Below are positions 1-7,406 of a stretch of DNA of 64,000 nucleotides, one piece after another. Origin of the DNA: Paraburkholderia susongensis. Its GTDB lineage: Bacteria > Pseudomonadota > Gammaproteobacteria > Burkholderiales > Burkholderiaceae. The notes beneath the pieces are model-generated. The model ran no database searches. It had not been told where the DNA came from and saw nothing but the letters and a program-made list of their open reading frames with translations. Positions within the stretch are counted from its first letter, which is position 1. Each line of letters starts with the position of its first letter. A program made the translations under genes and the position numbers. The stretch is from the NCBI RefSeq assembly GCF_900177725.1, contig NZ_FXAT01000002.1, positions 248,001 through 312,000 of the forward strand, given 5' to 3'.

Positions 1-996
1 ATTACGGTGCCGGAGGCGTTCGGCGGCGCCGGGCTCGACGTCACCGCCTATGCGCTCGTGATGGAGGAGTTGTCGCGCGGGTACGCGTCGGTCGCCGACC
101 AATGTGGCCTGCTCGAACTGGTCGGCACGCTGCTGAGCGTGCATGGCAGCGACTCCCAGCGCGCGAAATACATGGAGCCGTTGTTGCGCGCCGAACTCCG
201 GCCGGCTTACTGCATCACAGAATCGGACGCGGGCACGGACGTCTCCGGCATTCGCACCACGGCGACACTCACCGCCGACGGATGGGAACTGAGCGGCGCC
301 AAGCTCTGGATTCACAACGCACCGGTCGCCGATCTCGCCTTCGTGCTGGCGCGCACCGACCCGGCGGCGGGCAAGCGCGGCATGAGCATCTTTATCGTCG
401 ACTGTCATCTGGCGGGCGTATCGAAGGGGCCGAAGGAACACAAGATGGGACAGCGCGCCTCACAAGTCGGCGAGCTGCATTTCGACCGCGTGAAGCTGCC
501 GCACGACGCCTTGCTCGGACAGACAGGCCGGGGTTTTCACATGATGATGAGCGCACTCGACAAGGGCCGGGTCGGCATTGCCGCACTGGCCGTCGGGATC
601 GCGCAGGCGGGGCTGGAGGCCGCGCTGGAGTATGCGCAGACCCGCAAGCAGTTCGGCACCCACATCGCCGAGTTTCAAGGGATCCAGTGGATGCTCGCCG
701 ACATGGCGAAGGATATTCAAGCCGCGCGGCTGCTCGTGCACGATGCGGCCGAACGCCTCGAAGCCGGCGACCGCGCAAGCATCGCCTGCTCGATGGCCAA
801 GTGCTTCGCCGGCGACACGGCGGTCAAGCACAGCGCCAACGCGGTGCAGATCTTCGGCGGCAGCGGCTACATTCGCGGCTACGAAGTCGAACGGCTCTAT
901 CGCGATGCGAAGATCACGCAGATCTATGAAGGCACGAACCAGATCCAGCGCACGATCATCGCGCGTGACCTGATCGCCAACGGAGCGTCGTTATGA
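1..996 (+). CDS. Acyl-CoA dehydrogenase (5' partial)
   Basis: The reading frame is open from the first base, so the N-terminus lies outside the window; about 331 residues are visible. An FAD-dependent acyl-CoA dehydrogenase would oxidise an acyl-CoA thioester to the 2,3-enoyl-CoA and pass electrons to ETF. Seen in the sequence: the first family signature CITESDAGTD about 70 residues in, the helical C-terminal domain, and the second signature with QIFGGSGYIRGYEVERLYRD followed by IYEGTNQIQR, whose Glu is the usual catalytic base. The stop overlaps the next ATG by four bases (ATGA), so it is translationally coupled to the SDR gene. The acyl substrate cannot be read from sequence; the neighbouring thioesterase supports a CoA-ester pathway. 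Confidence 0.93.
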   Translation: MTVPEAFGGAGLDVTAYALVMEELSRGYASVADQCGLLELVGTLLSVHGSDSQRAKYMEPLLRAELRPAYCITESDAGTDVSGIRTTATLTADGWELSGAKLWIHNAPVADLAFVLARTDPAAGKRGMSIFIVDCHLAGVSKGPKEHKMGQRASQVGELHFDRVKLPHDALLGQTGRGFHMMMSALDKGRVGIAALAVGIAQAGLEAALEYAQTRKQFGTHIAEFQGIQWMLADMAKDIQAARLLVHDAAERLEAGDRASIACSMAKCFAGDTAVKHSANAVQIFGGSGYIRGYEVERLYRDAKITQIYEGTNQIQRTIIARDLIANGASL

Positions 997-1772
997 GCGC
1001 CCGCCCCGTTGCACTTGTCACGGGCAGCCGGCGCGGCATCGGTCGGGCGATTGCAGTCGAGCTCGGTCGCGCCGGATTCGATGTGGCGCTCACCGATGCG
1101 GCGGCATCCGACGAGCTCGATCGGGCTGTTGCCGAAGTCGAACAGACGGGTGCCCGCGCGATCGCGGTCGTGTCCGATCTCGCCAACATCGACTCGCATC
1201 AAGCCACGCTGCTCGATATCGAAGCGCGGCTCGGCGGGCCGATCGATTGCCTCGTGAACAATGCGGGCGTATCGGTGATGTCGCGAGGCGACCTTCTCGA
1301 TGTGACGCCTGAAAGTTTCGATCGTTGCATTGCCGTCAATACGCGCGGCACCTTCTTTTTCATGCAAGCCTTCGCCAGGCACTTCCTCGCCCGCACGCGC
1401 GCCAGCGTTGCGTCCCATCCGAGCGTCATCACGATTACTTCGTCAAATGCGGTCGCCGCTTCGCCTTTACGCAGCGAGTACTGCGTGTCAAAGGCGGGGC
1501 TGTCGATGGCGACCACGCTGTTTTCACTGCGGCTCGCCGAGCACGGCGTCAGCGTCTACGAGGTGCAGCCAGGACTGATCGAAACGGAGATGACCGCACC
1601 CTCTCGCGCCCGCTACGACGCCCAGATGGAGCAAGGCCTCACGGCCATCACGCGCTGGGGTACCCCGCAAGAGGTGGCGACCACCGTGCGCACGCTCGCG
1701 ACAGGCGGCCTGCCCTACAGCGTTGGACAGGCCATCCGTGTCGACGGCGGCCTCCTCGTGACCAAATACTGA
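993..1772 (+). CDS. SDR-family NAD(P)-dependent oxidoreductase
   Basis: A 259-residue classical short-chain dehydrogenase, most like 3-oxoacyl-ACP reductase (FabG-type) enzymes. The cofactor motif TGSRRGIG is at residues 10-17, NNAG at 89-92, and the active site has Ser near 150 and YCVSK with Tyr163 and Lys167. The C-terminus ends with the usual VGQAIRVDGGLLV strand. It starts in the stop codon of the acyl-CoA dehydrogenase gene, and the DUF993 gene begins eight bases downstream, so these are one transcript. A role in reducing or oxidising a hydroxyl/keto group in the same CoA or sugar-acid pathway is inferred; the substrate is unknown. Confidence 0.9.
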   Translation: MSARPVALVTGSRRGIGRAIAVELGRAGFDVALTDAAASDELDRAVAEVEQTGARAIAVVSDLANIDSHQATLLDIEARLGGPIDCLVNNAGVSVMSRGDLLDVTPESFDRCIAVNTRGTFFFMQAFARHFLARTRASVASHPSVITITSSNAVAASPLRSEYCVSKAGLSMATTLFSLRLAEHGVSVYEVQPGLIETEMTAPSRARYDAQMEQGLTAITRWGTPQEVATTVRTLATGGLPYSVGQAIRVDGGLLVTKY

Positions 1773-1779
1773 TACGCAT

Positions 1780-2949
1780 ATGAACCTGACAATCAACCTG
1801 CCGACAACCCTCGGCACGATGGAAAGCTACCGCCTGCAAGGCAAGCCGCTCGACGTTCGCGTACCCACTCGAGCGTTCAACCGCATCGCCTATTCGGCCG
1901 CCCATGTGGTGGCCGATCCCCTGCGTGCAGGTGAACTGAACGCGGCGCCCGCAATCGACTGGGAACGCACACTCAAATACCGCCGCTATCTCATCAAGCA
2001 AGGCCTTGGCATCGCTGAGGCGATGGATACCGCGCAACGCGGCATGGGTCTGCCCTGGAACAGCGCACTCGAATTAATCACGCGCACGGTCGAAGGCACG
2101 CGTGATATCCCCGGCGCGTTGATCGCATCGGGATGCGGCACGGATCACGTTGCACTCAATTCGATCACGAACTGCGATCAGGTGATCCGCGCCTACGCGG
2201 AGCAACTCGAAGCCGTGCAACGCGTGGGCGGTCGCGTGATCCTGATGGCAAGCCGCGCACTGGCCCGCGTGGCGCGCTCGCCAGACGACTATCGTCACGT
2301 CTACCGCGAAGTGCTGGCGATGTGCGATCAGCCGGTGATCCTGCACTGGCTCGGCGAGATGTTCGATCCGGAGCTTGCCGGATACTGGGGTGCGTCGGAC
2401 TACGAGAGCGCGGCACAGGTCTGTCTCGACGTGATCGGCGACAGCGTCGATCACGTCGACGGCATCAAGATATCGTTGCTCGATGACGCCAAGGAAATCG
2501 CCTTCCGCCGGCAACTGCCGCCCACCGTCAAGATGTACACCGGCGATGATTTCAACTATCCCGATCTGATTGCAGGTGACGATGCCGGATACTCGCACGC
2601 GCTACTCGGCATCTTCGATGCGATCGCTCCAGCCGCATCGCAAGCGCTTGACGCGCTCGCCGCCGACGACCTCGAAACGTTCCATGCGCTGCTTGCGCCG
2701 ACGGTGCCGCTGTCGCGCCACATCTTCCGTGCGCCGACGCAATACTACAAGACCGGTGTCGTGTTCCTGGCTTATCTGAACGGATTTCAGGACCACTTCT
2801 TCATGCTGGGTGGCCATCATGGCATGCGCCCGCCCGCCTATCTCGCGGATGTATTCCGCCTGGCCGACCAGGCGGGCCTGCTGCGCGATCCGGCCGACGC
2901 AATCGTGCGTGTACGCAAGGTCATGGCATCACTCGGCTGCGGAGACTGA
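1780..2949 (+). CDS. DUF993 / dihydrodipicolinate-synthase-like family protein
   Basis: A 389-residue protein that I recognise as DUF993, a family usually annotated as dihydrodipicolinate-synthase-like. Characteristic stretches include WERTLKYRRYLIKQGLGIAE near residue 65, the GCGTDH segment near residue 125, VILHWLGEMFDPELAGYWG near residue 195 and VDGIKISLLDD near residue 235, whose Lys in the GIKIS strand is at a position suitable for a Schiff base. The family occurs in carbohydrate loci next to a TIM-barrel isomerase and a Gfo/Idh/MocA oxidoreductase, exactly as here. A class I aldolase-like reaction is an inference; no substrate can be named. No strong ribosome-binding site is visible before the ATG. 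Confidence 0.85.
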   Translation: MNLTINLPTTLGTMESYRLQGKPLDVRVPTRAFNRIAYSAAHVVADPLRAGELNAAPAIDWERTLKYRRYLIKQGLGIAEAMDTAQRGMGLPWNSALELITRTVEGTRDIPGALIASGCGTDHVALNSITNCDQVIRAYAEQLEAVQRVGGRVILMASRALARVARSPDDYRHVYREVLAMCDQPVILHWLGEMFDPELAGYWGASDYESAAQVCLDVIGDSVDHVDGIKISLLDDAKEIAFRRQLPPTVKMYTGDDFNYPDLIAGDDAGYSHALLGIFDAIAPAASQALDALAADDLETFHALLAPTVPLSRHIFRAPTQYYKTGVVFLAYLNGFQDHFFMLGGHHGMRPPAYLADVFRLADQAGLLRDPADAIVRVRKVMASLGCGD

Positions 2950-3008
2950 CGACGAGCTCGAAAGTGGGATTCGCGGACTACTCGTCGTCGATATCGATCT
3001 GGAAAATC

Positions 3009-3860
3009 ATGAGAAACCTCAAGGGAAAACTCGACCTGTGCGCCATCAACACCGCGACGTTCGGTCATCGCGAACCGCTCAGCTGCACAATCGACCGTAT
3101 CGCCAGAGCGGGGTTTGGCGGCGTCGCACCGTGGCGTCACGAGGTGGAGAAGGCGAACGTTGCCGAAATTGCGAAGCAGATCAAGGCGCTCGATCTGACG
3201 GTCACCGGCTACTGCCGTTCCACGTACCTGCCGGCGGCGACGCATGCTCAATTCGTTGCGAACATCGACGCGAACAAGGCCGCATTGCGCGACGCCGCGA
3301 CGCTCGGCGCGCGCTGCTTCGTGATGGTGGCCGGCGGCTTGCCTGAAGGCAGCCGCGATCTGAGCGGCGCGCGCGCGCAGGTCCGCGATGGTATTGCGGA
3401 GCTGCTCGAAACGGCTCGCGATTGCGGCGTGCCGCTCGCGCTCGAGCCGCTTCATCCGATGTACGCTGCCGACCGCGCTGTGCTCAATACACTGGCGCAG
3501 GCACTGGACATCTGCGATGCGCTCGATCCCGGGCGCACTGGCTTTCTCGGTGTCGCCGTCGACGTCTATCACTGCTGGTGGGACCCTGCCCTGCAGGCGT
3601 CGATTGCGTCGGCTGGCAACGCCGGTCGCATTCTTGCGTACCACGTATGCGACTGGCTGCGCGAAACCCGTGATCTGCTGCTCGACCGGGGCATGATGGG
3701 CGACGGGGTCGTTGACCTTGCCGCAATGCGTGAAAGCGTCGAACGTGCCGGTTACGACGGGCTGGTCGAGGTCGAGATATTTTCGAAAGAGAACTGGTGG
3801 CGCCGCGATCCGGATGAAGTGCTTCGCATCTGTGCCGAACGGCTCCAGAGCGTATGTTGA
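3009..3860 (+). CDS. Sugar phosphate isomerase/epimerase family TIM barrel
   Basis: A 283-residue AP-endonuclease-2-like TIM barrel of the xylose-isomerase-like group. The N-terminal strand with CAINTATFG, the segment ALEPLHPMYAADRA (a metal-ligand Glu and substrate His) and the late strand VEVEIFSKENWW (a second metal-ligand Glu) are typical. Members isomerise or epimerise keto sugars or act on inositol derivatives with a divalent metal. The frame is open back to a GTG at 2964, but the ATG at 3009 is preferred because a GGAAA element precedes it and the family sequence starts there. It lies between DUF993 and Gfo/Idh/MocA genes, pointing to sugar or polyol catabolism. Confidence 0.86.
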   Translation: MRNLKGKLDLCAINTATFGHREPLSCTIDRIARAGFGGVAPWRHEVEKANVAEIAKQIKALDLTVTGYCRSTYLPAATHAQFVANIDANKAALRDAATLGARCFVMVAGGLPEGSRDLSGARAQVRDGIAELLETARDCGVPLALEPLHPMYAADRAVLNTLAQALDICDALDPGRTGFLGVAVDVYHCWWDPALQASIASAGNAGRILAYHVCDWLRETRDLLLDRGMMGDGVVDLAAMRESVERAGYDGLVEVEIFSKENWWRRDPDEVLRICAERLQSVC

Positions 3861-3892
3861 TCAACACAGCGAACGGCACGAGAGGAACGACC

Positions 3893-4873
3893 ATGCGCGA
3901 CATGATCCGATGGGGCGTACTCGGCGCCGCCAGAATCGCCGACAATTTCGTGGTGCCGGCAATCCAGAGATCTGGCAATGGCCGTGTCGTCTGCGTGGCT
4001 GCCCGCGATGGCGAGCGCGCAGCAGCGTTCGCAGCGAGACACGGCATAGCGGGCTCGTGCGCGAATTACGATGAAGTCATCGCGAACGAATCGGTCGATG
4101 CCGTGTACATCCCGTTGCCGACGGCCAGTCACTTCGAATGGTGCCGGAAGGCGCTTCTCGCGGGTAAGCACGTACTGTGCGAAAAGCCGATCGCAATGAC
4201 CGCCTCGCAGGTCCGCGAACTGATCGCGATTCGGGATGCGACCGGGCTCCTGTGCGGTGAGGCGTTCATGGTCGCGCATCATCCTCAATGGGCGTTCGTG
4301 CGCGAACGTATCGCCGATGGATCGCTCGGCGATCTCGAACTCGTGGAAGGCTCCTTCACCTACTTCAACGACGATCCCAAGGCGCTCAAAAACGATCTCG
4401 CACTCGGAGGCGGCGGCGTGCGGGACATCGGCGTCTACCCGGTCGTGACGACGCGCATCGCGACCGGTGCGGAACCACTCTCGGTCCGAGCAGACATCGC
4501 GATCGACCCGCGCTATGGGACCGACAGGCTCGCGGTTTGCGATCTGACATTTCCGGGATTTCGTCTGAACTTCTACTGCGGAACCCAGCTCGCGCGACGT
4601 CAGCATATGACTTTCCACGGTTCCAAGGCCTGGCTTTCGCTGGATGCGCCGTTCAATCCGGGTGTGTACGCCGAGGCCAGAATCAGGATTCGCTCCGATC
4701 TTGACGGGAAAGTCGAGACAATCGATTTCGGCAACATCGACCAGTATCAGTTGATGGTGGAGAATTTCGCCTCGGTGTTGCTCGGGCATAACAGGTCAAT
4801 CGCATTTTCGCTCGAAAACTCACTCGGCAATCAACTCATCATCGACCAGATCCTCGAACAGGCGAGGTGCTAG
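3893..4873 (+). CDS. Gfo/Idh/MocA family oxidoreductase
   Basis: A 326-residue two-domain NAD(P)-dependent oxidoreductase. The Rossmann motif GVLGAARIAD is at the N-terminus, the family's catalytic-lysine motif is seen as CEKPIAMTA, and the active-site region reads GGGGVRDIGVYPV, with Tyr where many members have His. These enzymes oxidise or reduce sugars, inositols or their derivatives. The open frame begins at 3854, overlapping the previous stop, but the ATG at 3893 is chosen because it has a strong GAGAGGA element eight bases upstream. It is fourth in the run after DUF993 and the TIM barrel, a combination repeatedly linked to carbohydrate use. Confidence 0.88.
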   Translation: MRDMIRWGVLGAARIADNFVVPAIQRSGNGRVVCVAARDGERAAAFAARHGIAGSCANYDEVIANESVDAVYIPLPTASHFEWCRKALLAGKHVLCEKPIAMTASQVRELIAIRDATGLLCGEAFMVAHHPQWAFVRERIADGSLGDLELVEGSFTYFNDDPKALKNDLALGGGGVRDIGVYPVVTTRIATGAEPLSVRADIAIDPRYGTDRLAVCDLTFPGFRLNFYCGTQLARRQHMTFHGSKAWLSLDAPFNPGVYAEARIRIRSDLDGKVETIDFGNIDQYQLMVENFASVLLGHNRSIAFSLENSLGNQLIIDQILEQARC

Positions 4874-4901
4874 CGTGCCCACGACGAAAGGCGAGACACG
4901 T

Positions 4902-5138
4902 ATGACCGATGTTCAGAAACTTCGCGAGGTTCGCGCACTGGCTGCCGCATGCGCCAATGCCGAGGACGCCTCTATATGGCGATGGTTCTCCGCACTACTG
5001 GAGGGCGGGAAGATTCGCTGGTGTTTGTCCGCCAATGGATGGCTCATCAGCGTCAACCACCGGCATGTAGCGACCGCCACGTCTTTTGACGAGGCGATTC
5101 GAACTGCGAAGGCACGATCCGACTTCTTGCCTACGTGA
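4902..5138 (+). CDS. Small hypothetical protein
   Basis: A 78-residue protein I do not recognise. It is acidic to neutral with a Trp-rich middle (IWRWFSALLEGG, then IRWCLSANGWLISVNHRH) and an alanine-rich helical N-terminus. There is no signal peptide, membrane segment or metal motif. The ATG at 4902 follows an AAAGGCGAG element; an upstream GTG at 4875 is in frame but has no ribosome-binding site. It lies 28 bases after the oxidoreductase gene and just before the thioesterase, so it is probably co-transcribed. Its function is unknown. Confidence 0.55.
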   Translation: MTDVQKLREVRALAAACANAEDASIWRWFSALLEGGKIRWCLSANGWLISVNHRHVATATSFDEAIRTAKARSDFLPT

Positions 5139-5190
5139 TATTAGCGCGGCTTCCGCCCATCGCGCGACATTCGCCACAAAAGTTCATGAC

Positions 5191-5616
5191 ATGACAACGA
5201 ACAGAGAATTTCATTGCGACAAGTTGGTGCGGTTCCAGCACTGCGATCCTGCGGGGATCGTGTTTTACCCTCAGTATTTCGTCCTGTTCCACGAAGTGCT
5301 CGAAGACTGGTTCAATGACGGGCTAGGCGTGGACTACGCGCGGTTCATCGGAACCGAAGGGCTTGGCATTCCAACAGTCAACATCCAGGCCGAGTTCGTC
5401 GCGCCAAGCAGACATGGCGAGACCCTGCGGTTTGCCTTGCGGGCAAGGGAGATCGGAAGAAGTTCGATCAAGCTGGACGTCACGGCGTGCGTGGGCTCAG
5501 AGTTGCGCGCAAAGGTTGAACAGACCGTCGTACTGTTTTCGCTGAAGAATCAGTGTTCGGTCGCGGTGCCGCCGGCCCTTAGAGAACAGATGCTGCGGTT
5601 CTCGACTCGTGAATAA
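5191..5616 (+). CDS. Hotdog-fold acyl-CoA thioesterase (4-hydroxybenzoyl-CoA type)
   Basis: A 141-residue hotdog thioesterase. The N-terminal signature FQHCDPAGIVFYPQYF is the classic motif of the 4-hydroxybenzoyl-CoA/YbgC-like family, with the catalytic Asp in HCDPAG. The later segment TVNIQAEFVAPSRHGETL is also typical. It would hydrolyse a CoA thioester, possibly an aromatic or short acyl-CoA. The frame is open 105 bases further upstream, but the ATG at 5191 starts just ahead of the family core. It ends the catabolic operon; together with the acyl-CoA dehydrogenase it suggests that a CoA ester is formed and released in the pathway. Confidence 0.9.
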   Translation: MTTNREFHCDKLVRFQHCDPAGIVFYPQYFVLFHEVLEDWFNDGLGVDYARFIGTEGLGIPTVNIQAEFVAPSRHGETLRFALRAREIGRSSIKLDVTACVGSELRAKVEQTVVLFSLKNQCSVAVPPALREQMLRFSTRE

Positions 5617-5810
5617 ACTTCGCCGCTTTCTTGTCCGCATTTGCAGTTGACTTCGACACCTTCAGCGGACGAAGTCTGTTGCCGCCGGCACGGAAATAAA
5701 TCAGTTGCCGATGTGCAGATGCACGCGTATGTGTTGCTTGCAAGAGACGGGCTCAAACTGAAGCCTGGCGTACGGACCGGATTCAATCGGTTCCTACATG
5801 AGAGAAGTGG
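5617..5810. other. Start of decayed intergenic zone
   Basis: No convincing gene, RNA or terminator was seen in these bases. The whole stretch from here to 7398 is mostly degraded sequence; the supported parts are listed separately. Confidence 0.4.
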
Positions 5811-5963
5811 ATGAGAACAACAATCGAAAAAAGGCCCGGAGATCCGGAGAGTCCTTATACGCTCCGAACAGCAGAGGATGCAATTGCCCATCTAGAACGG
5901 ATCCTGTCGTCGGGTGGCGCAAATGTGTTAGCGACCCTAAGCCACCACCGCAAGAAACCTTGA
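5811..5963 (+). CDS. Possible small ORF, 50 residues
   Basis: An ATG-to-TGA frame of 50 codons containing TLRTAEDAIAHLERIL and ending in basic residues (HHRKKP). The amphipathic helical pattern looks protein-like and the start is preceded by GAGAAGTGG, a weak ribosome-binding site. I do not recognise a family. It lies in a zone with many gene fragments, so it may be a remnant or a chance frame. Confidence 0.28.
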   Translation: MRTTIEKRPGDPESPYTLRTAEDAIAHLERILSSGGANVLATLSHHRKKP

Positions 5964-6030
5964 AATCTCGGGTTTGTCGGGTACTACCATCCGTCACCTG
6001 GGAACCGGGCTGCGCCGGAAAGAGGCGACT

Positions 6031-6142
6031 GACTCCAGTTTTATGTAATAGGCAGCGCTCCACAAGCTTCCTATCATCAACACCAAGGTCTGCGAATCGG
6101 CCTTCCAACGTCAAAACTTGCAATCACGGTGTCGTCCGGGCA
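6031..6142. repeat. Copy 1 of a ~110-bp imperfect direct repeat
   Basis: This stretch matches 6944-7055 over about 110 bases with substitutions; the longest exact block is CACAAGCTTCCTATCATCAA (20 bases), and the flanks TTTATGTAATAG and GGTGTCGTCCGG are also shared. Read on the minus strand, both copies give related peptides (FADLGVDDRKLVERCLLHK here, FANRGIDDRKLVKCRLLHK in the other), which suggests a coding remnant, possibly of a mobile element. No terminal inverted repeats or target duplication were identified. This copy lies directly upstream of the DUF3331 gene. Confidence 0.6.
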
Positions 6143-6185
6143 CTCATGCCTTGACGATGATGGTTATGACACCAGGAGGGATGCC

Positions 6186-6572
6186 ATGCCCGAAGCGATA
6201 CCTTCCGACCGGACCTGGTCGTACATCACCGCCCTGCTTGCGGGAAGCCTTCATCCTCTTTACGTTCATCAGACCACCGGCCCGAGATGCAACCCGGTAT
6301 CGCATCGACGTACCAAAGTCACCGTAGTCGAGCGGCACGGACCCTCAAGTGTTGTCGTCTCCTGGTGCGACCCGACAGCCTGTTGCTATTGGGATCAGAT
6401 ATGGCGGCGCTGCCGCGCACGCAAGCGCGGGTTTTGCGCACTGACAGGAGTCCAGATTGTCGCCGGTGACGATGTCTTTCGCCCGCGACGGGCGTCCCCA
6501 TCTCCCCGGAACATTGATGCGATGATTCTCGCGTCCGTAATGGAGACCATACCGCTTGGTGAGCTTGTCTGA
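6186..6572 (+). CDS. DUF3331 domain-containing protein
   Basis: A 128-residue protein recognised as DUF3331, a family of unknown function largely confined to Burkholderia and relatives. The core runs from VTVVERHGPSSVVVSW through DPTACCYWDQIWRRCRARK and GFCALTGVQI to IDAMILASVME near the C-terminus. The cysteines (ACC, RC, FC) and the CALTG turn resemble a small metal- or nucleic-acid-binding fold, but that is inference. The frame is open from 6129; the ATG at 6186 is chosen because AGGAGGG ends six bases before it. It is the only apparently intact gene in the surrounding decayed zone. Confidence 0.75.
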   Translation: MPEAIPSDRTWSYITALLAGSLHPLYVHQTTGPRCNPVSHRRTKVTVVERHGPSSVVVSWCDPTACCYWDQIWRRCRARKRGFCALTGVQIVAGDDVFRPRRASPSPRNIDAMILASVMETIPLGELV

Positions 6573-6642
6573 AGCTTGTGAGGAAGTTTCGATGACAGCT
6601 CGTCGCGCGACCCTCGATGCGTCCCTGGCTGGGAGACAAAGC

Positions 6643-6822
6643 ATGCAAAAGATCCTTGTTGCGGGCCCGACTTTTCCGGACGTGATCGAACGCCTCAAAC
6701 GGTATTTCGAGGTCGACTGGAATAACCGTGAGGCGCATCCGCGCGGCCGGGCTCGACCGGCTCCTGGCGGCGAAGACTTCCGCGGTACAAACCCTGAACA
6801 ACTCTTCGCCACGGCGATATAG
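6643..6822 (+). pseudogene. 2-hydroxyacid dehydrogenase (GhrB-like) N-terminal fragment
   Basis: The ATG after GGGAG begins a peptide (MQKILVAGPTFPDVIERL, then a strand like YFEVDWNN) that matches the first strand and helix of D-glycerate/2-ketogluconate reductases. After about codon 28 the similarity jumps to another frame (LDRLLAAKT) and then returns (EQLFATA), which indicates at least two small indels. The Rossmann domain and the catalytic Arg/Glu/His are absent. It is a dead 5' fragment. Confidence 0.55.
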
Positions 6823-6943
6823 CACGTGCTTCATCGGCACGCTAAAGGCCGTGAGCGCACGCGAGAAGATCGCATTTACCGGGGACCTGCGCCGCACCTG
6901 TTTGCAATGCCATTGCATTCTTACGTCACCGTTCGATGCGGCC

Positions 6944-7055
6944 GATTCCAGCTTTATGTAATAGCCGGCACTTCACAAGCTTCCTATCATCAATACCACG
7001 GTTCGCGAATAGTCCCTTCGATGCCAAAGGCGAATAACCAGGGTGTCGTCCGGCA
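6944..7055. repeat. Copy 2 of the ~110-bp imperfect direct repeat
   Basis: The partner of 6031-6142, about 910 bases downstream and in the same orientation. Differences are scattered single-base changes rather than blocks, and the minus-strand peptide is conserved better than random substitution would predict. It lies just upstream of the HpcH/HpaI aldolase fragment. Confidence 0.6.
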
Positions 7056-7108
7056 TTTTCGTCGCTGCAATTTCTTGCCAATTCTGGAAATGGTGGAGGC
7101 CACACATA

Positions 7109-7253
7109 ATGTCTGACTCGAATGTCAGCGACACCGAGACGGAGACGGGCCTTCAATCGCGACCATCGCTGCGGACCATCTGGGAGCAAGGGCACACCAC
7201 CGTGGGCGCGTGGTGTGGAATTCCAGGTGCGCTGAGCGCGGAGGCGCTGGCGC
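7109..7253 (+). pseudogene. HpcH/HpaI aldolase N-terminal fragment
   Basis: The ATG at 7109, after GGAGG, starts a peptide containing LRTIWEQGHTTVGAWCGIP and then GALSAEALARAG. This is the N-terminus of 2-dehydro-3-deoxy-glucarate/HpcH-type class II aldolases (usual length about 255 residues). The similarity stops after about 48 codons, before any catalytic Arg, His or metal-ligand residues, where another gene fragment begins. The retained start and ribosome-binding site indicate a fairly recent deletion. Confidence 0.6.
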
Positions 7254-7406
7254 GTGCGGGCCGCGGCCCTGGCACAGGCGGCCGGCAAGGAACTCTCGAG
7301 CCATTCTTTCCCGCAAGTCAGCGCGCACCTTCTGACGGTGATGCGCGACCTGACGCCGTACGCCGCCCCGTTTCAGTCATCCTCGAGGGAGAAACGACAT
7401 GCCTAA
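7254..7406 (+). pseudogene. Mandelate racemase/enolase superfamily C-terminal fragment
   Basis: In a frame different from the aldolase fragment, the peptide ALAQAAGKELSSHSFPQVSA followed by HLLTVM matches the C-terminal end of mandelate-racemase/muconate-lactonising enzymes, where SSH-F-x-x-x-SAHL contains the conserved late-barrel His. Only about 45 codons remain and the stop overlaps the start of the acetoacetate decarboxylase gene. The junction with the aldolase fragment near 7254 marks a deletion that removed the middle of both genes. Confidence 0.55.
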
